A stretch of 64,000 nt of DNA. Source: Pseudoxanthomonas kaohsiungensis. GTDB lineage: Bacteria > Pseudomonadota > Gammaproteobacteria > Xanthomonadales > Xanthomonadaceae. Both the position numbers and the translations under genes were made by a program. Under the pieces are notes generated by a model. That model was not told the DNA's origin and did no database searches. It was given only the letters and a program-made list of their open reading frames with translations. Where the stretch lies: positions 62,001-126,000 of the forward strand of contig NZ_PDWO01000003.1 of NCBI RefSeq assembly GCF_010211765.1. The letters are read 5' to 3'. Shown piece after piece: positions 30,715 to 42,299 of this stretch (its first letter is position 1; the number at the start of each line of letters is the position of its first letter).

Positions 30715-32199
30715 ATGGCCCTGCAATTCACCCTGAACCGCGACGCCGCCCCCGCGGCCGCCTTCGATTGCGTCGTGGTCGGCGCCTTTGCCGACAAGAC
30801 GCTCACGCCCGCGGGCCAGGCGATCGACGAGGCCAGCGGCGGACGCCTGCGCGCCCTGCTCGAGCGCGGCGACCTCAGCGGGCGCACCGGCCGCAGCCTG
30901 GTCCTGCACGACCTGCCGGGCGTGGTCGCGCCGCGCGTGCTGGTGGTCGGGCTGGGCGAAGCGGCCAAGTTCGGCGTGCCGCAGTACCTCAAGGCGGTGG
31001 CCGACGCGGTCCGCGCGCTCAAGACCGGACCGGTCGGCAAGGCGCTGTTCACCGTCAGCGAGCTGGCCGTCGCCGGCCGCGATGCCGCCTGGGCGATCCG
31101 GCAGGCGGCCATCGCCGCCGACCACGCCGCCTACCGCTACACCGCCACGCTGGGCAAGAAGAAGGACGAGCCCGGCCTGCGCGAGCTCGCCATCCACGGT
31201 GACGACGCCACCGCCCTGGCCCAGGGCGAGGCGATCGCCGCCGGCGTGGCCTTCACCCGCGAGCTGGGCAACCTGCCGCCGAACATCTGCACCCCGGCCT
31301 ACCTGGCGGCGCAGGCGCGGGAGTTCGCCGCCGCCCACGACGGCGCCGAGGCGGAGATCCTGGACGAGCAGCAGATGGAGGCCCTGGGCATGGGCTCGCT
31401 GCTGGCCGTGGCCCGCGGCTCGGTGAACCGCCCGCACCTGGTGGTGCTGAAGTGGTCGGGCGGCGGCGATGCCAAGCCGTACGTGCTGGTCGGCAAGGGC
31501 ATCACCTTCGACACCGGCGGCGTCAACCTCAAGACCCAGGGCGGCATCGAGGAGATGAAGTACGACATGCTCGGCGCCGGCAGCGTGCTGGGCACCTTCG
31601 TGGCCGCGGTGAAGATGAAGCTGCCGCTGAACCTGGTGGTGCTCGCCCCGGCGGTCGAGAACGCGATCGACGGCAACAGCTACCGCCCGTCCGACGTGAT
31701 CACCTCCATGTCCGGCAAGACCATCGAGGTGGGCAACACCGACGCCGAGGGCCGCCTGATCCTGTGCGACGCGCTGACCTACGCGCAGCGCTTCGAGCCG
31801 GCCGCGCTGGTCGACGTGGCCACCCTGACCGGCGCGTGCATGGTCGCGCTGGGCAAGTTCGCCTCCGGCCTGATGAGCAAGCACGACGACCTGGCCGGCG
31901 AGCTGCTGGCGGCCGGCGAGACCGTGTTCGACCGCGCCTGGCGCCTGCCGCTGTGGGACGAGTACCAGACCCTGCTGGAGTCCAGCTTCGCCGACGTCTA
32001 CAACATCGGCGGCCGCTGGGGCGGCGCGATCACCGCCGGCTGCTTCCTGGCGCGCTTCGCCGAAGGCCAGCGCTGGGCGCACCTGGACATCGCCGGCTCG
32101 GCCAGCGACGAAGGCAAGCGCGGCATGGCCACCGGCCGCCCGGTCGGCCTGCTGAGCCAGTGGCTGCTCGATCGCGTGGCGGAAGGACGCGCCGCGTAA
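30715..32199 (+). CDS. pepA: leucyl aminopeptidase (M17)
   Basis: PepA is a hexameric two-metal aminopeptidase, and in E. coli also a DNA-binding protein in Xer recombination. The 494-residue protein has the M17 catalytic domain: [14 protein letters not shown] (metal and active-site lysine region), [14 protein letters not shown], and [17 protein letters not shown] with the second metal site and catalytic arginine. Its N-terminal regulatory domain is typical. The order lptF-pepA-holC-valS, divergent at lptF, is conserved in gammaproteobacteria. holC follows after 10 bases. Confidence 0.97.
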   Translation: MALQFTLNRDAAPAAAFDCVVVGAFADKTLTPAGQAIDEASGGRLRALLERGDLSGRTGRSLVLHDLPGVVAPRVLVVGLGEAAKFGVPQYLKAVADAVRALKTGPVGKALFTVSELAVAGRDAAWAIRQAAIAADHAAYRYTATLGKKKDEPGLRELAIHGDDATALAQGEAIAAGVAFTRELGNLPPNICTPAYLAAQAREFAAAHDGAEAEILDEQQMEALGMGSLLAVARGSVNRPHLVVLKWSGGGDAKPYVLVGKGITFDTGGVNLKTQGGIEEMKYDMLGAGSVLGTFVAAVKMKLPLNLVVLAPAVENAIDGNSYRPSDVITSMSGKTIEVGNTDAEGRLILCDALTYAQRFEPAALVDVATLTGACMVALGKFASGLMSKHDDLAGELLAAGETVFDRAWRLPLWDEYQTLLESSFADVYNIGGRWGGAITAGCFLARFAEGQRWAHLDIAGSASDEGKRGMATGRPVGLLSQWLLDRVAEGRAA

Positions 32200-32209
32200 G
32201 CGGCCCGCC

Positions 32210-32632
32210 ATGCCCCGCGCCGACTTCTACCTGATCGCCAAGCCCCGTTTCGCGGAGCAGCCGCTGTTGCTGGTCTGCGAACTGGCCCGGCGCGCCTGCG
32301 ACAGCAACCAGTTCACCGTGGTCCTGGCGCGCGACGCGGCGCAGGCCGATGAGCTGGACGACCTGCTGTGGGCGTTCGATCCGGACGCCTACGTCCCGCA
32401 CCAGATCGCCGGCGACGAGGAAGACGAACTGGCGCCGGTGCTGATCGTGCCGCCGGGCACCGAGGCGCCGTCCCGCCCGCTGGCCATCAACCTGCGCGAC
32501 GACGCCTGGACCGCGCCGTGCGAGCGCGTGCTGGAAGTGGTGCCGGCCGACCCGGCCGCGCGCGGCCCGCTGCGCGAGCGCTGGAAGCAGTACCAGGCGC
32601 TGGGCTACGACCTCAACAAGCACGATATGTAG
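32210..32632 (+). CDS. holC: DNA polymerase III subunit chi
   Basis: HolC (chi) links the clamp loader to single-strand-binding protein through the psi subunit. The 140-residue product is of normal length and shows ADFYLIAKPRFAEQPLLLVCELARRA, LLWAFDPDAYVPHQI and LAPVLIVPPG, which align with chi proteins. The C-terminal half ends LREWR-like (RERWKQYQALGYDLN). It lies between pepA and valS, as in E. coli. The stop TAG precedes an inverted-repeat pair (32636-32710). Confidence 0.93.
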   Translation: MPRADFYLIAKPRFAEQPLLLVCELARRACDSNQFTVVLARDAAQADELDDLLWAFDPDAYVPHQIAGDEEDELAPVLIVPPGTEAPSRPLAINLRDDAWTAPCERVLEVVPADPAARGPLRERWKQYQALGYDLNKHDM

Positions 32633-32635
32633 GCA

Positions 32636-32710
32636 GGGGTCAGTGTGGGTTTTCGTCCCGACGATCGTCCCGCCTGCCACTGCCGCTGCACGAAAACCCA
32701 CTCTGACCCC
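32636..32710. repeat. inverted-repeat pair GGGGTCAG...TTTTCGT between holC and valS
   Basis: Arms 32636-32656 (starting GGGGTCAGTGTGGG) and 32690-32710 are inverted and match at 20 of 21 bases, around a 33-base spacer. Similar GGGTCAGAGTG motifs are common near REP-associated transposase genes in this order (recollection of the family). The element forms most of the valS leader. Confidence 0.8.
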
Positions 32711-32722
32711 ATCCCCGTCCCC

Positions 32723-35596
<2,874 letters not shown>

Positions 35597-35641
35597 GCGC
35601 GCGCGCCACCGCCGGTGTCCGCACCGCGTCGCCTCGCTTTC

Positions 35642-35710
35642 GTAGAGCGGGGCTTGCCCCGCTGCTCTGGATACGTCGGCGCAAGAGCAGCGGGGCGAGC
35701 CCCGCTCTAC
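35642..35710. repeat. GTAG palindrome pair downstream of valS
   Basis: Inverted arms GTAGAGCGGGGCTTGCCCCG and reverse complement, around TGCTCTGGATACGTCGGCGC. It lies between the convergent valS and rimI genes. Confidence 0.85.
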
Positions 35711-35747
35711 GCGGACGCCAGGAAGCCAAGCCTGGGCAAGCCACCGC

Positions 35748-36254
35748 TCACAGCGGCGGCATCTTCTCCACGTCGCCGGCGACCAGTTCCATCGCCATCA
35801 CGATCGCGTCCTCGCGGCCCTGCACCGCAGGGTAGTAGCGCGGGCGCCGGCCGATCTCGTTGAAGCCCTCGCTGTGGTACAGGGCGATGGCCTGCGGGTT
35901 GGACGGCCGGACTTCCAGGAAGATCCGCTGCGCACCCCGGTCGCGCGCGGTGCGCAGCAACGCACGCAGTAGGTGCCGGCCGAGTCCGCGCGACTGCCGT
36001 TCCGGCGCGGTGCACAGGTTGAGCAGGTGCGCCTCGTCGGCGGCGATGCTCATCACGCCATAGCCGGCCGGCCGGTCGTCCTCCAGGGCCAGCAGCGCCG
36101 GATAGCCGGCCGCCAGGCAGTCGCGGAAGATGCCACGGGTCCAGGGAAACGGATAGGCGCGCTTCTCGATCGCCATCACCGCATCGAGGTCGCCTTCGCG
36201 CAGCGCGCGCAGCCGCCAGGCGGGGGCCAGTTCGCGGTACGCAGCCACGCTCAC
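35748..36254 (-). CDS. rimI: [ribosomal protein bS18]-alanine N-acetyltransferase
   Basis: RimI acetylates the N-terminal alanine of ribosomal protein S18. The 168-residue GNAT protein has the RimI pattern: LDAVMAIEKRAYPFPWTRGIFRDCLAAGYPAL near the N-terminus, HLLNLCTAPERQSRGLGRHLL (acetyl-CoA loop, RxxGxG) and FLEVRPSNPQAIALYHSEGFNEIGRRPRYYP, the N-P-x-A-I-x-L-Y signature. GTG at 36254 was chosen because it overlaps the upstream gene's stop (GTGA, 36251-36254). In E. coli rimI follows holD, and here it follows a holD-like gene, so the context agrees. Confidence 0.93.
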   Translation of the reverse strand: MSVAAYRELAPAWRLRALREGDLDAVMAIEKRAYPFPWTRGIFRDCLAAGYPALLALEDDRPAGYGVMSIAADEAHLLNLCTAPERQSRGLGRHLLRALLRTARDRGAQRIFLEVRPSNPQAIALYHSEGFNEIGRRPRYYPAVQGREDAIVMAMELVAGDVEKMPPL

Positions 36255-36718
36255 GGCCGCCTCCGCAAGGCGCGCAGCTGCGGCCAGAACGCGCGCTTGG
36301 CCGCGCCGTCGCCGCGCAACCGGTCCACCGGCCACTGCGCCATCGTCTCCTGCGCCGCCGGATCGGACGGGTCCAGCCCGGAGGCGCGCAGCAGGGCCAG
36401 CTGCAGGCGGTCGGGCAGCCGCTGCGGGCGGCGCATCGCGCCGCGCGCGGCGGCCGCATCCGGCCTGGCGGTATCCGTCGCTGGCGGTGGCGGGCGGCGC
36501 ACCGGCGTCGACGGTGGCGAGGCGGTCGAAGGGCGCTCCGGCACGGGCGCCGTTCGCGCCGCCGCCACGATGCCTGGCCGCTGGTCCACGGCGGCTGCTG
36601 CCGCATCGCTCTCCGGCGGGGCGTCGACCGCGTCCCCGCCCACGCGCAGCACGGCGTGACCCAGCGCCTGCAGCCAGCGTCGCTGCTGCGGACTCCAGGG
36701 CGAGGCGCCGGGGTTCAT
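36251..36718 (-). CDS. holD: putative DNA polymerase III subunit psi (HolD-like) protein
   Basis: A 155-residue poorly conserved protein, Pro/Ala-rich in the middle. The N-terminus SPQQRRWLQALGHAVLRVGG resembles the start of psi, whose N-terminal tail binds chi (the equivalent in E. coli is RRDWQLQQLGITQWSLRRP). The end QWPVDRLRGDGAAKRAFWPQLRAL resembles the psi C-terminal helix ARAALWQQI. The location, immediately upstream of rimI with a four-base overlap, is the E. coli holD-rimI arrangement. Assignment rests on position plus weak similarity, so another function is possible. It overlaps pssA by four bases (ATGA, 36715-36718). Confidence 0.5.
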   Translation of the reverse strand: MNPGASPWSPQQRRWLQALGHAVLRVGGDAVDAPPESDAAAAAVDQRPGIVAAARTAPVPERPSTASPPSTPVRRPPPPATDTARPDAAAARGAMRRPQRLPDRLQLALLRASGLDPSDPAAQETMAQWPVDRLRGDGAAKRAFWPQLRALRRRP

Positions 36719-37491
36719 GCCTTGGCCGCCGGCCGCCTCGCGCGCAGCCACAGCGCCATCAATGGCCCGGACAGCGCGTACAGCACCCCCACCGCAAGCA
36801 GCACCCGCGGCAGGTCGATCACCAGCACCGCGATCGCCACCGGCACCACCAGCAGCACCGCGAACGGCACGCGGTCCGCGCGCGGACCGCCCTCGCCACT
36901 GCCCTTGAAGCTCCAGTAGCGGATCTGGCTGACCATCAGCAGCGCCGCCGCCAGGGTCACGCCGAGGGCGACATAGCGGAGCTCCTCGCCGCTCCAGCCC
37001 AGCTCGCCGTCGGCGAAGGCCCAGACGAAGGACATCATCAGGCCCGCCGCCGCCGGGCTGGCCAGGCCGACGAACCAGCGCTTGTCGACCACCCCGACCT
37101 GGGTATTGAAGCGGGCCAGGCGCAAGGCCGCGCACGCCGCGTACAGGAAGGCGACCGCCCAACCGACCCGGCCCAGGGTGCCACCGTCGAACTTCAGCGC
37201 CGACAGCGACCAGTGGTACATGACCAGCGCCGGCGCCAGGCCGAAGCTGACCAGGTCGGCCAGCGAGTCGTACTGGACGCCGAAGGCGCTGCTGGTCCCG
37301 GTCAGCCGGGCCACCCGGCCGTCGATGCCGTCCATGATCCCGGCCACGAACACGGCGATGGCCGCCGCCGTGAACTGGCTGTTGGCCGCGGCGATGATCG
37401 CGTAGAAGCCCGCGAACAGGCCGCAGGTGGTGAACAGGTTGGGCAGCAGGTAGATGCCGCGCGAGCGCGCGGGCGGGTGTTGGGGGTCCAT
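36715..37491 (-). CDS. pssA: CDP-diacylglycerol--serine O-phosphatidyltransferase
   Basis: PssA makes phosphatidylserine, the precursor of phosphatidylethanolamine, in the inner membrane. The 258-residue integral membrane protein carries the CDP-alcohol phosphatidyltransferase motif D-G-x2-A-R-x8-G-x3-D-x3-D at DGIDGRVARLTGTSSAFGVQ followed by YDSLAD (about 53-78). The first helices (LPNLFTTCGLFAGFYAIIAA) and several hydrophobic segments toward the C-terminus give the usual 8-TM layout. It is of the Bacillus/Helicobacter type, not the E. coli PssA type. ATG at 37491 opens MDPQHPPARSRGIYLLPN. It is divergent from a DUF4124 gene. Confidence 0.93.
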   Translation of the reverse strand: MDPQHPPARSRGIYLLPNLFTTCGLFAGFYAIIAAANSQFTAAAIAVFVAGIMDGIDGRVARLTGTSSAFGVQYDSLADLVSFGLAPALVMYHWSLSALKFDGGTLGRVGWAVAFLYAACAALRLARFNTQVGVVDKRWFVGLASPAAAGLMMSFVWAFADGELGWSGEELRYVALGVTLAAALLMVSQIRYWSFKGSGEGGPRADRVPFAVLLVVPVAIAVLVIDLPRVLLAVGVLYALSGPLMALWLRARRPAAKA

Positions 37492-37609
37492 GGCGCCAGT
37501 GTACGGGGCGCCCGGCCGACAGAGAAACGTGACCTGGCGACTTGCCAGCCCCGCGGCCGGGTGCTGGAATCGGGCCTCCGCCCACCGCCGCCCCGCTGGA
37601 GACCCGCCG

Positions 37610-37999
37610 ATGCGCTTCCCGACCCGGTCCTGCCTGCTGCTCCTGGCCGCCGGCCTCTGCGCCAGCGCCACCGTCGCGGCGACCAACGTCTACCAGTGGA
37701 AGGACGCCCAGGGCGTCACCCATTCCTCCGACAAGCCGCCGCCGGGCCAGAAGTACGACACCCGCCGGATCGACGCCAGTGCGCAGACGGTGGAAACCGC
37801 GGCGCCTGCGGCTGCGGCGCCCTCGCCGCAGTGCACGACGGCCCAGCAGAACCTGGCGCTGCTGTCGCGCGATGTGGCCGTCCAGCAGGACACCGATGGC
37901 GACGGCAAGCCGGACAAGACCCTGGGTGCGGACGAACGCGCGGCGCAGAAGAACCTGGCCGAGGCCGCGGTGAAGGCCTACTGCCCGCCCGCCGGCTGA
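37610..37999 (+). CDS. DUF4124 domain exported protein
   Basis: A 129-residue protein with a signal peptide (SCLLLLAAGLCASATVAA, cleavage near residue 24) and the DUF4124 fold start NVYQWKDAQGVTHSSDKPPPG (residues 26-46), a small periplasmic or envelope module of unknown function common in gammaproteobacteria. The rest contains two cysteines (QCTTAQQN, YCPP) that could pair, and an Asp/Gly run QDTDGDGKPDK that could bind calcium. It precedes the related gene at 38003 by only 3 bases. Confidence 0.85.
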   Translation: MRFPTRSCLLLLAAGLCASATVAATNVYQWKDAQGVTHSSDKPPPGQKYDTRRIDASAQTVETAAPAAAAPSPQCTTAQQNLALLSRDVAVQQDTDGDGKPDKTLGADERAAQKNLAEAAVKAYCPPAG

Positions 38000-38002
38000 G
38001 CC

Positions 38003-38278
38003 ATGCGCGCCACCTGGGCGATCCTGGCCGGTCTCGCCCTCGGTGGCGGGCTGGCCTGGTGGCTGGCCCGCGACCAGGCGCCGCAGCGCTCGCCCGAAGC
38101 GCGCCTGCGCGCGGAACAGGCCGCCGCGGCCAACGCGGAGGATGCCCAGCGGCCCCTGTACCGCTGGCGCGACGACGCCGGCAACCTCCAGATCACCGAG
38201 AGCCCACCCAAGGGGCGCCGGTACGAGCGCATCGCCCGCGAGCCGGAACCGGGCATCCGGGTCCGCAACACCCCCTGA
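38003..38278 (+). CDS. DUF4124-type small membrane-anchored protein
   Basis: A 91-residue protein with an N-terminal membrane anchor (TWAILAGLALGGGLAWWLA, about residues 4-22) followed by an Ala/Gln-rich linker and a truncated DUF4124 segment (PLYRWRDDAGNLQITESPPKG, about 51-71). It is translated three bases after the previous DUF4124 gene, so the two are presumably co-expressed. Function is unknown. Confidence 0.75.
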   Translation: MRATWAILAGLALGGGLAWWLARDQAPQRSPEARLRAEQAAAANAEDAQRPLYRWRDDAGNLQITESPPKGRRYERIAREPEPGIRVRNTP

Positions 38279-38350
38279 CGCGCGCCCCAGGGCGGTCCCC
38301 GCCCCTTGCTGGCAGAATGTCCGGCTCCCCGCCTCCCTGACATCCCCACG

Positions 38351-40045
38351 ATGCGCCTGTCCCGCTTCCACCTGCACACCACCAAGGAAACCCCGGCCGA
38401 CGCCGAACTGGCCAGCCACCGGCTGATGCTGCGCGCCGGCATGATCCGCAAGCTCGCCGCCGGCCTGTACACGTGGTCGCCGCTGGGCCTGCGCGTGCTG
38501 CGCAAGGTCGAGGCGGTGGTGCGCGAGGAGATGGACCGCGCTGGCGCCATCGAACTGCAGCTGCCGACCATCCAGCCGAAGGAGCTGTGGGAGGAAACCG
38601 GGCGCTGGGAGAAGTTCGGCGGCCAGCTGCTGAAGATCCGCGACCGCAAGGAGGCCGAGTACTGCTACAGCCCCACCGCCGAGGAAGCGGTCACCGACTT
38701 CGCGCGGCAGGAACTGGGGAGCTACAAGCAGCTGCCGGTGAACTTCTACCAGATCCACACCAAGTTCCGCGACGAGATCCGCCCGCGCTTCGGGGTGATG
38801 CGCGCGCGCGAGTTCCTGATGAAGGACGCCTACTCGTTCCACGTCTCCGACGCCGACCTCGCGCGCGAGTACGAGAACATGAAGGCGGCCTACACCCGGG
38901 TGTTCACCCGCCTGGGGCTGCGCTTCCGCGCGGTGCAGGCCGATTCGGGCGCCATCGGCGGCGACGCCTCGCAGGAGTTCCACGTGCTGGCCGATTCGGG
39001 CGAGGACGCGCTGGCCTTCTCCACCGGTTCGGACTACGCGGCCAATGTCGAGGCCGCGCAGGCCGCCGAGCCGCCGCCGCGCCCGGCCGCGGCCGAGGCG
39101 CTGCGCAAGGTCGACACGCCCACCCAGAAGACCTGCGAGGACGTGGCTGCGCTGATGGGCATCGCGCTGCAGCGCACGGTCAAGTCGGTGGCGGTGATGG
39201 GCACCGGCGGTTTCGTGCTGGCGCTGGTGCGCGGCGACCACACGGTCAACGAGATCAAGCTGGGCAAGGTCGCCGGCCTGGCCGACTACCGTCCGGCCAC
39301 CGAGGCGGAGATCGCCCAGCACCTGGGCAGCGAGCCGGGTTTCCTCGGACCGGTCGGCCCGAAGGCGCCGATCAAGGTGGTCGCCGACCGCGAGGTGGCG
39401 GCCATGGCCGATTTCGTCGTCGGCGCGAACGAGCGCGGCTTCCACCTCGCCGGCGTCAACTGGGGCCGCGACCTGCCCGAGCCGGACCTGGTCGCCGACA
39501 TCCGCAACGTGGTGGAAGGCGACCGCGCCGCGGACGGCGGCGAAATCCGCCTGGCGCGCGGCATCGAGGTCGGCCACGTGTTCCAGCTCGGCCGCAAGTA
39601 TTCCGAGGCGATGGGCTTCACCGTGCTCGACGAGACCGGCAAGGCCGCCGTGCCGGCGATGGGCTGCTATGGCATCGGCGTGTCGCGGATCGTGGCGGCG
39701 GCGATCGAACAGAACCACGACGAGGCCGGCATCGTCTGGCCGGTGCCGATGGCGCCGTGGGCGGTGGCGGTGTGCGTGATCAACCCGAAGAAGGACGCGG
39801 CGGTGGATGCGGCGGCCGAAGCGCTGCTGGCCGACCTGCAGGCCGCGGGCCTGGATGCGGTGCTCGACGACCGCGGCCTGCGCCCGGGCGCGATGTTCGC
39901 CGACATTGAACTGATCGGCATTCCGCACCGGGTGGTGGTTTCCGAGCGCGGACTGGCCGCAGGCACGTTCGAATACCGCGCACGCACCGCGACCGAGGCC
40001 GAATCCCTCGACCGCGCGCAGCTGCTGGAGAAACTGCGCGGCTGA
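38351..40045 (+). CDS. proS: prolyl-tRNA synthetase (bacterial type with YbaK-like editing domain)
   Basis: ProS charges tRNA-Pro. The 564-residue protein has class II motifs: [20 protein letters not shown] and [20 protein letters not shown] at the start, [17 protein letters not shown], motif 2 [20 protein letters not shown], and motif 3 [20 protein letters not shown]. The insertion domain at about 225-400 is the YbaK-like editing domain ([20 protein letters not shown]), and the C-terminal anticodon-binding domain begins near 465. ATG at 38351 opens [14 protein letters not shown] strong terminator follows. Confidence 0.97.
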   Translation: MRLSRFHLHTTKETPADAELASHRLMLRAGMIRKLAAGLYTWSPLGLRVLRKVEAVVREEMDRAGAIELQLPTIQPKELWEETGRWEKFGGQLLKIRDRKEAEYCYSPTAEEAVTDFARQELGSYKQLPVNFYQIHTKFRDEIRPRFGVMRAREFLMKDAYSFHVSDADLAREYENMKAAYTRVFTRLGLRFRAVQADSGAIGGDASQEFHVLADSGEDALAFSTGSDYAANVEAAQAAEPPPRPAAAEALRKVDTPTQKTCEDVAALMGIALQRTVKSVAVMGTGGFVLALVRGDHTVNEIKLGKVAGLADYRPATEAEIAQHLGSEPGFLGPVGPKAPIKVVADREVAAMADFVVGANERGFHLAGVNWGRDLPEPDLVADIRNVVEGDRAADGGEIRLARGIEVGHVFQLGRKYSEAMGFTVLDETGKAAVPAMGCYGIGVSRIVAAAIEQNHDEAGIVWPVPMAPWAVAVCVINPKKDAAVDAAAEALLADLQAAGLDAVLDDRGLRPGAMFADIELIGIPHRVVVSERGLAAGTFEYRARTATEAESLDRAQLLEKLRG

Positions 40046-40071
40046 GGGCCTGGATCGCGCAGGTCGCAGCC

Positions 40072-40110
40072 GCGGCCCGGCCGTCGCAAGGCGGCCGGGC
40101 CGCTTGTTTT
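40072..40110 (+). terminator. intrinsic terminator of proS
   Basis: A 12-bp perfect stem (GCGGCCCGGCCG / CGGCCGGGCCGC) with an 8-base loop is followed by TTGTTTT, 27 bases after the proS stop. Confidence 0.85.
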
Positions 40111-40212
40111 CACATCGCTTCGATTGGCGGAGTTAATGCCCGTGGATTATCCTGCGGCTCACGCGTGTCCACGGACGGACATATTCCCCCGCCATGGAAA
40201 CCGGAGATTTCG

Positions 40213-40647
40213 ATGTCGATCGACCTCAGCACCCTCTCGCCGCGCGAACTCGGCAACCTGATCACCACCGCGAAGAAGCGCCAGGCGCAGCTGTCCAAGC
40301 GTGCCCCGCTGGCGCAGGTGCGCAGCAAGCTCACCCGCCTGGCCAAGGCCGAGGGCTACACCATCGAGGAACTGTTCGGCACCGCCAGCGCCGCCAGGTC
40401 GGGGTCCGGCAGCGGCAAGTCCGCGCCGCGCGCCGGGCGCAGGCTCGGCAAGGTCGCGCCGAAGTACCGCAATCCGGAGAACCCGAAGGAAACCTGGACC
40501 GGTCGCGGCAAGCAGCCGCGCTGGCTGGCCGCCTATACCGCCAAGGGTCGCGACCTGGGCGAATTCCTGATCCCGGGCACCGCGAAGCTGACGCCCAAGC
40601 CGCAGGCCGCGGGCAAGAAGCGCGTGGTCAAGAAAGCGAAGAAGTAA
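40213..40647 (+). CDS. H-NS family nucleoid-associated protein
   Basis: A 144-residue H-NS-type silencing protein (XrvA-like of Xanthomonas). The N-terminal half (LGNLITTAKKRQAQLSKRAP, with LSPREL before it) is the oligomerisation coil. The DNA-binding motif is KYRNPENPKETWTGRGKQP (about 88-106, the Y-R-x-P...T-W-x-G-R-G-K-x-P pattern of H-NS). The C-terminus is Lys-rich (GKKRVVKKAKK), suggesting non-specific DNA contacts. ATG at 40213 follows GGAGAT by 5 bases. H-NS proteins silence AT-rich acquired DNA. No operon partner: a terminator follows at 40674. Confidence 0.88.
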   Translation: MSIDLSTLSPRELGNLITTAKKRQAQLSKRAPLAQVRSKLTRLAKAEGYTIEELFGTASAARSGSGSGKSAPRAGRRLGKVAPKYRNPENPKETWTGRGKQPRWLAAYTAKGRDLGEFLIPGTAKLTPKPQAAGKKRVVKKAKK

Positions 40648-40673
40648 GCCGCCCGGATCGGGGCCGCCAACGG

Positions 40674-40703
40674 AACGCCGGCACAATGCCGGCGTGTTCT
40701 TTT
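40674..40703 (+). terminator. intrinsic terminator of the H-NS gene
   Basis: A 9-bp perfect stem (ACGCCGGCA / TGCCGGCGT) with a CAA loop is followed by GTTCTTTT, 27 bases after the stop. Confidence 0.8.
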
Positions 40704-40774
40704 GGCAGTTTCCGTGGGATCCGGAGACCGGACATACGTCCGTGGAAAAGCGCCCGCGGCGCGAGCGCGCCGGC

Positions 40775-40816
40775 ACAGGCGAGGTCTTCGTGATCTGACG
40801 CCCGTGACGCCCATGA
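40775..40816. repeat. solitary copy of the REP spacer
   Basis: GGCACAGGCGA with a following CTTCGTGATC and ACGCCCG matches the spacer of the 45808-45903 repeat pair (read on the minus strand there). Here it has no GTAG arm of its own and lies 33 bases before the 40850 pair. Confidence 0.55.
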
Positions 40817-40849
40817 AAGGGCTTTACAGAAGAGCAGCGCCGCGGCGTT

Positions 40850-40941
40850 GTAGGAGCCGATTCATCGGCGACCCGACACCGTCGGCACAGGCGATGACCT
40901 CGCAGTCCTGGCGCCCATGTCGCCGATGAATCGGCTCCTAC
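40850..40941. repeat. SMAG-like GTAG palindrome pair
   Basis: GTAGGAGCCGATTCATCGGC arm (40850 on) and inverted arm (40919-40941), with CGTCGGCACAGGCGA in the spacer. The TAG of the right arm is the stop codon of the ThrE-type gene (40938-40940). Confidence 0.85.
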
Positions 40942-42185
40942 AGGTTCTTGCGGGCGGGGATCAGCAGGTTGCCGAACAGCAGGCCGGCCACCAGCGCCAT
41001 CACGATGTTCATGACAAGCAGCAGCGCGCTCTGGCCCGCGTCCACGTCCTGCTGCTGGACGAGGGTCAGCAGGCCGCGCAGGCTCGCGCTGCCCGGTACC
41101 AGCATGATGATGCCCGGCAGGCGGATCAGTGCGCCGGGCCGCTGCACCCAGCGGCCGAAGGCGTTGCCCGCCGCGGTGAGTACCAGCGCCGAGAGGAAGA
41201 TGCCCGCGGGCGAACCCCAGGCCTGGCCGGCGAAGCGGGCGATGAGGTAGCCGGCGATGGCCGCCCCCATCACCCAGGGATAGTCGCGGCGACTGGCCTT
41301 GAACAGCACCGCGAAGGCGAAGGCGGCCAGCACCATCGCCGACCATTCCACCCATTCCGGCTGCGGGCGGGCGGCACGCACCTGGGGCTCCAGTCCCATG
41401 ATGCCCAGGATCTCGATGGCGATGATCGCGCCCACCGTGAGCTTCATCACCGTGGTAAGCGCGCCGGCGAAACGGACGGTGCCCGAGACCCAGTGCTGGC
41501 TGCTGAGCTCGTTCATCGCGTTGGTGATCGCCATGCCGGGGAGCAGCACCACCAGCGAGGCGATCACCACCGTGTTGAGGTTGAGCGGACCGACCAGCGC
41601 GGCCACCAGGCTGATCACCGCACCGGCGATCAGCGCCGCCAGCGCGTCGGAAGCCTCCTTCATCGCCGGGCGCGGGCTGGTGTACTGGTCGAGCAGCCCG
41701 ATCAGCAGCCCGGTGGCCGCCGCGGTCGCGATGTCCAGCCACGGCAGCCGCCACAAGCCCGCCACCGCGGCCGCGGCGAGTCCGAACGCCAGGACCTGCA
41801 TCACCCGCGCGCGCCGGGTGGGCGCGCGGTCCAGCGTGCGCAGCGCGGTATGGCCCTGGGCGATGCTCATCTGGCCGTTGGCCACCGCTTCGGCGATCCG
41901 GTCGGCCTCGCCCAGCTTGTGCAGGTCGTTCTCGCCAGGTGCCAGCCGGATCACCCGGGTGGTGTCGCTGCTGCCGAGCGGCTTGCCGGGGTCGTTGAAG
42001 CTCAGGATGAGGCCGGTGGGGTTCGACCAGGCCTCGCACTCCAGGTCGAGCCGCTGCGACAGCGCGGTCACGGCCGCCTCCAGCCGCTGCGCGGTCGTCC
42101 CGTACCGGTGCAGGCGCGCGGCCATCTCCGACACGAAGGCGATGCGCTGCGCGTAGCTGGCGGAGGGGCGGGTGGCGGCATCCAT
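40938..42185 (-). CDS. ThrE-type threonine/serine exporter family protein (DUF1212-DUF3815 fusion)
   Basis: A 415-residue membrane protein combining the two halves of the ThrE family: an N-terminal soluble segment (SEMAARLHRYGTTAQRLEAAV, LECEAWSNPTGLILSF) with a ten-helix membrane domain. The first half of the membrane domain is FGLAAAAVAGLWRLPWLD and VVIASLVVLLPGMAITNAMNELSS, which holds the P-G-x-A-I-x-N-A-x-x-E motif. The second half contains RLPGIIMLVPGSASLRGLL, the DUF3815 hallmark. Relatives export threonine and serine; substrate unproven here. ATG at 42185 is preferred. The TAG stop is supplied by a GTAG repeat. Confidence 0.88.
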   Translation of the reverse strand: MDAATRPSASYAQRIAFVSEMAARLHRYGTTAQRLEAAVTALSQRLDLECEAWSNPTGLILSFNDPGKPLGSSDTTRVIRLAPGENDLHKLGEADRIAEAVANGQMSIAQGHTALRTLDRAPTRRARVMQVLAFGLAAAAVAGLWRLPWLDIATAAATGLLIGLLDQYTSPRPAMKEASDALAALIAGAVISLVAALVGPLNLNTVVIASLVVLLPGMAITNAMNELSSQHWVSGTVRFAGALTTVMKLTVGAIIAIEILGIMGLEPQVRAARPQPEWVEWSAMVLAAFAFAVLFKASRRDYPWVMGAAIAGYLIARFAGQAWGSPAGIFLSALVLTAAGNAFGRWVQRPGALIRLPGIIMLVPGSASLRGLLTLVQQQDVDAGQSALLLVMNIVMALVAGLLFGNLLIPARKNL

Positions 42186-42299
42186 CTTCCTAGTATCGCC
42201 CGAGATGCGACCGCGACAACGGCACCGCGCGGGCGCCGGAGCGGAGGACGACGGCACCTGCACATCGCTTCCGGGTATGCTCCCGCCTCGGAAGCGCCC

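Noticed and set aside
36251-39928. A minus-strand open frame of about 1225 codons through proS, pssA and the HolD-like gene.
   Set aside because: It merges antisense of proS with real genes; only the last 155 codons (from 36718) look like a protein.
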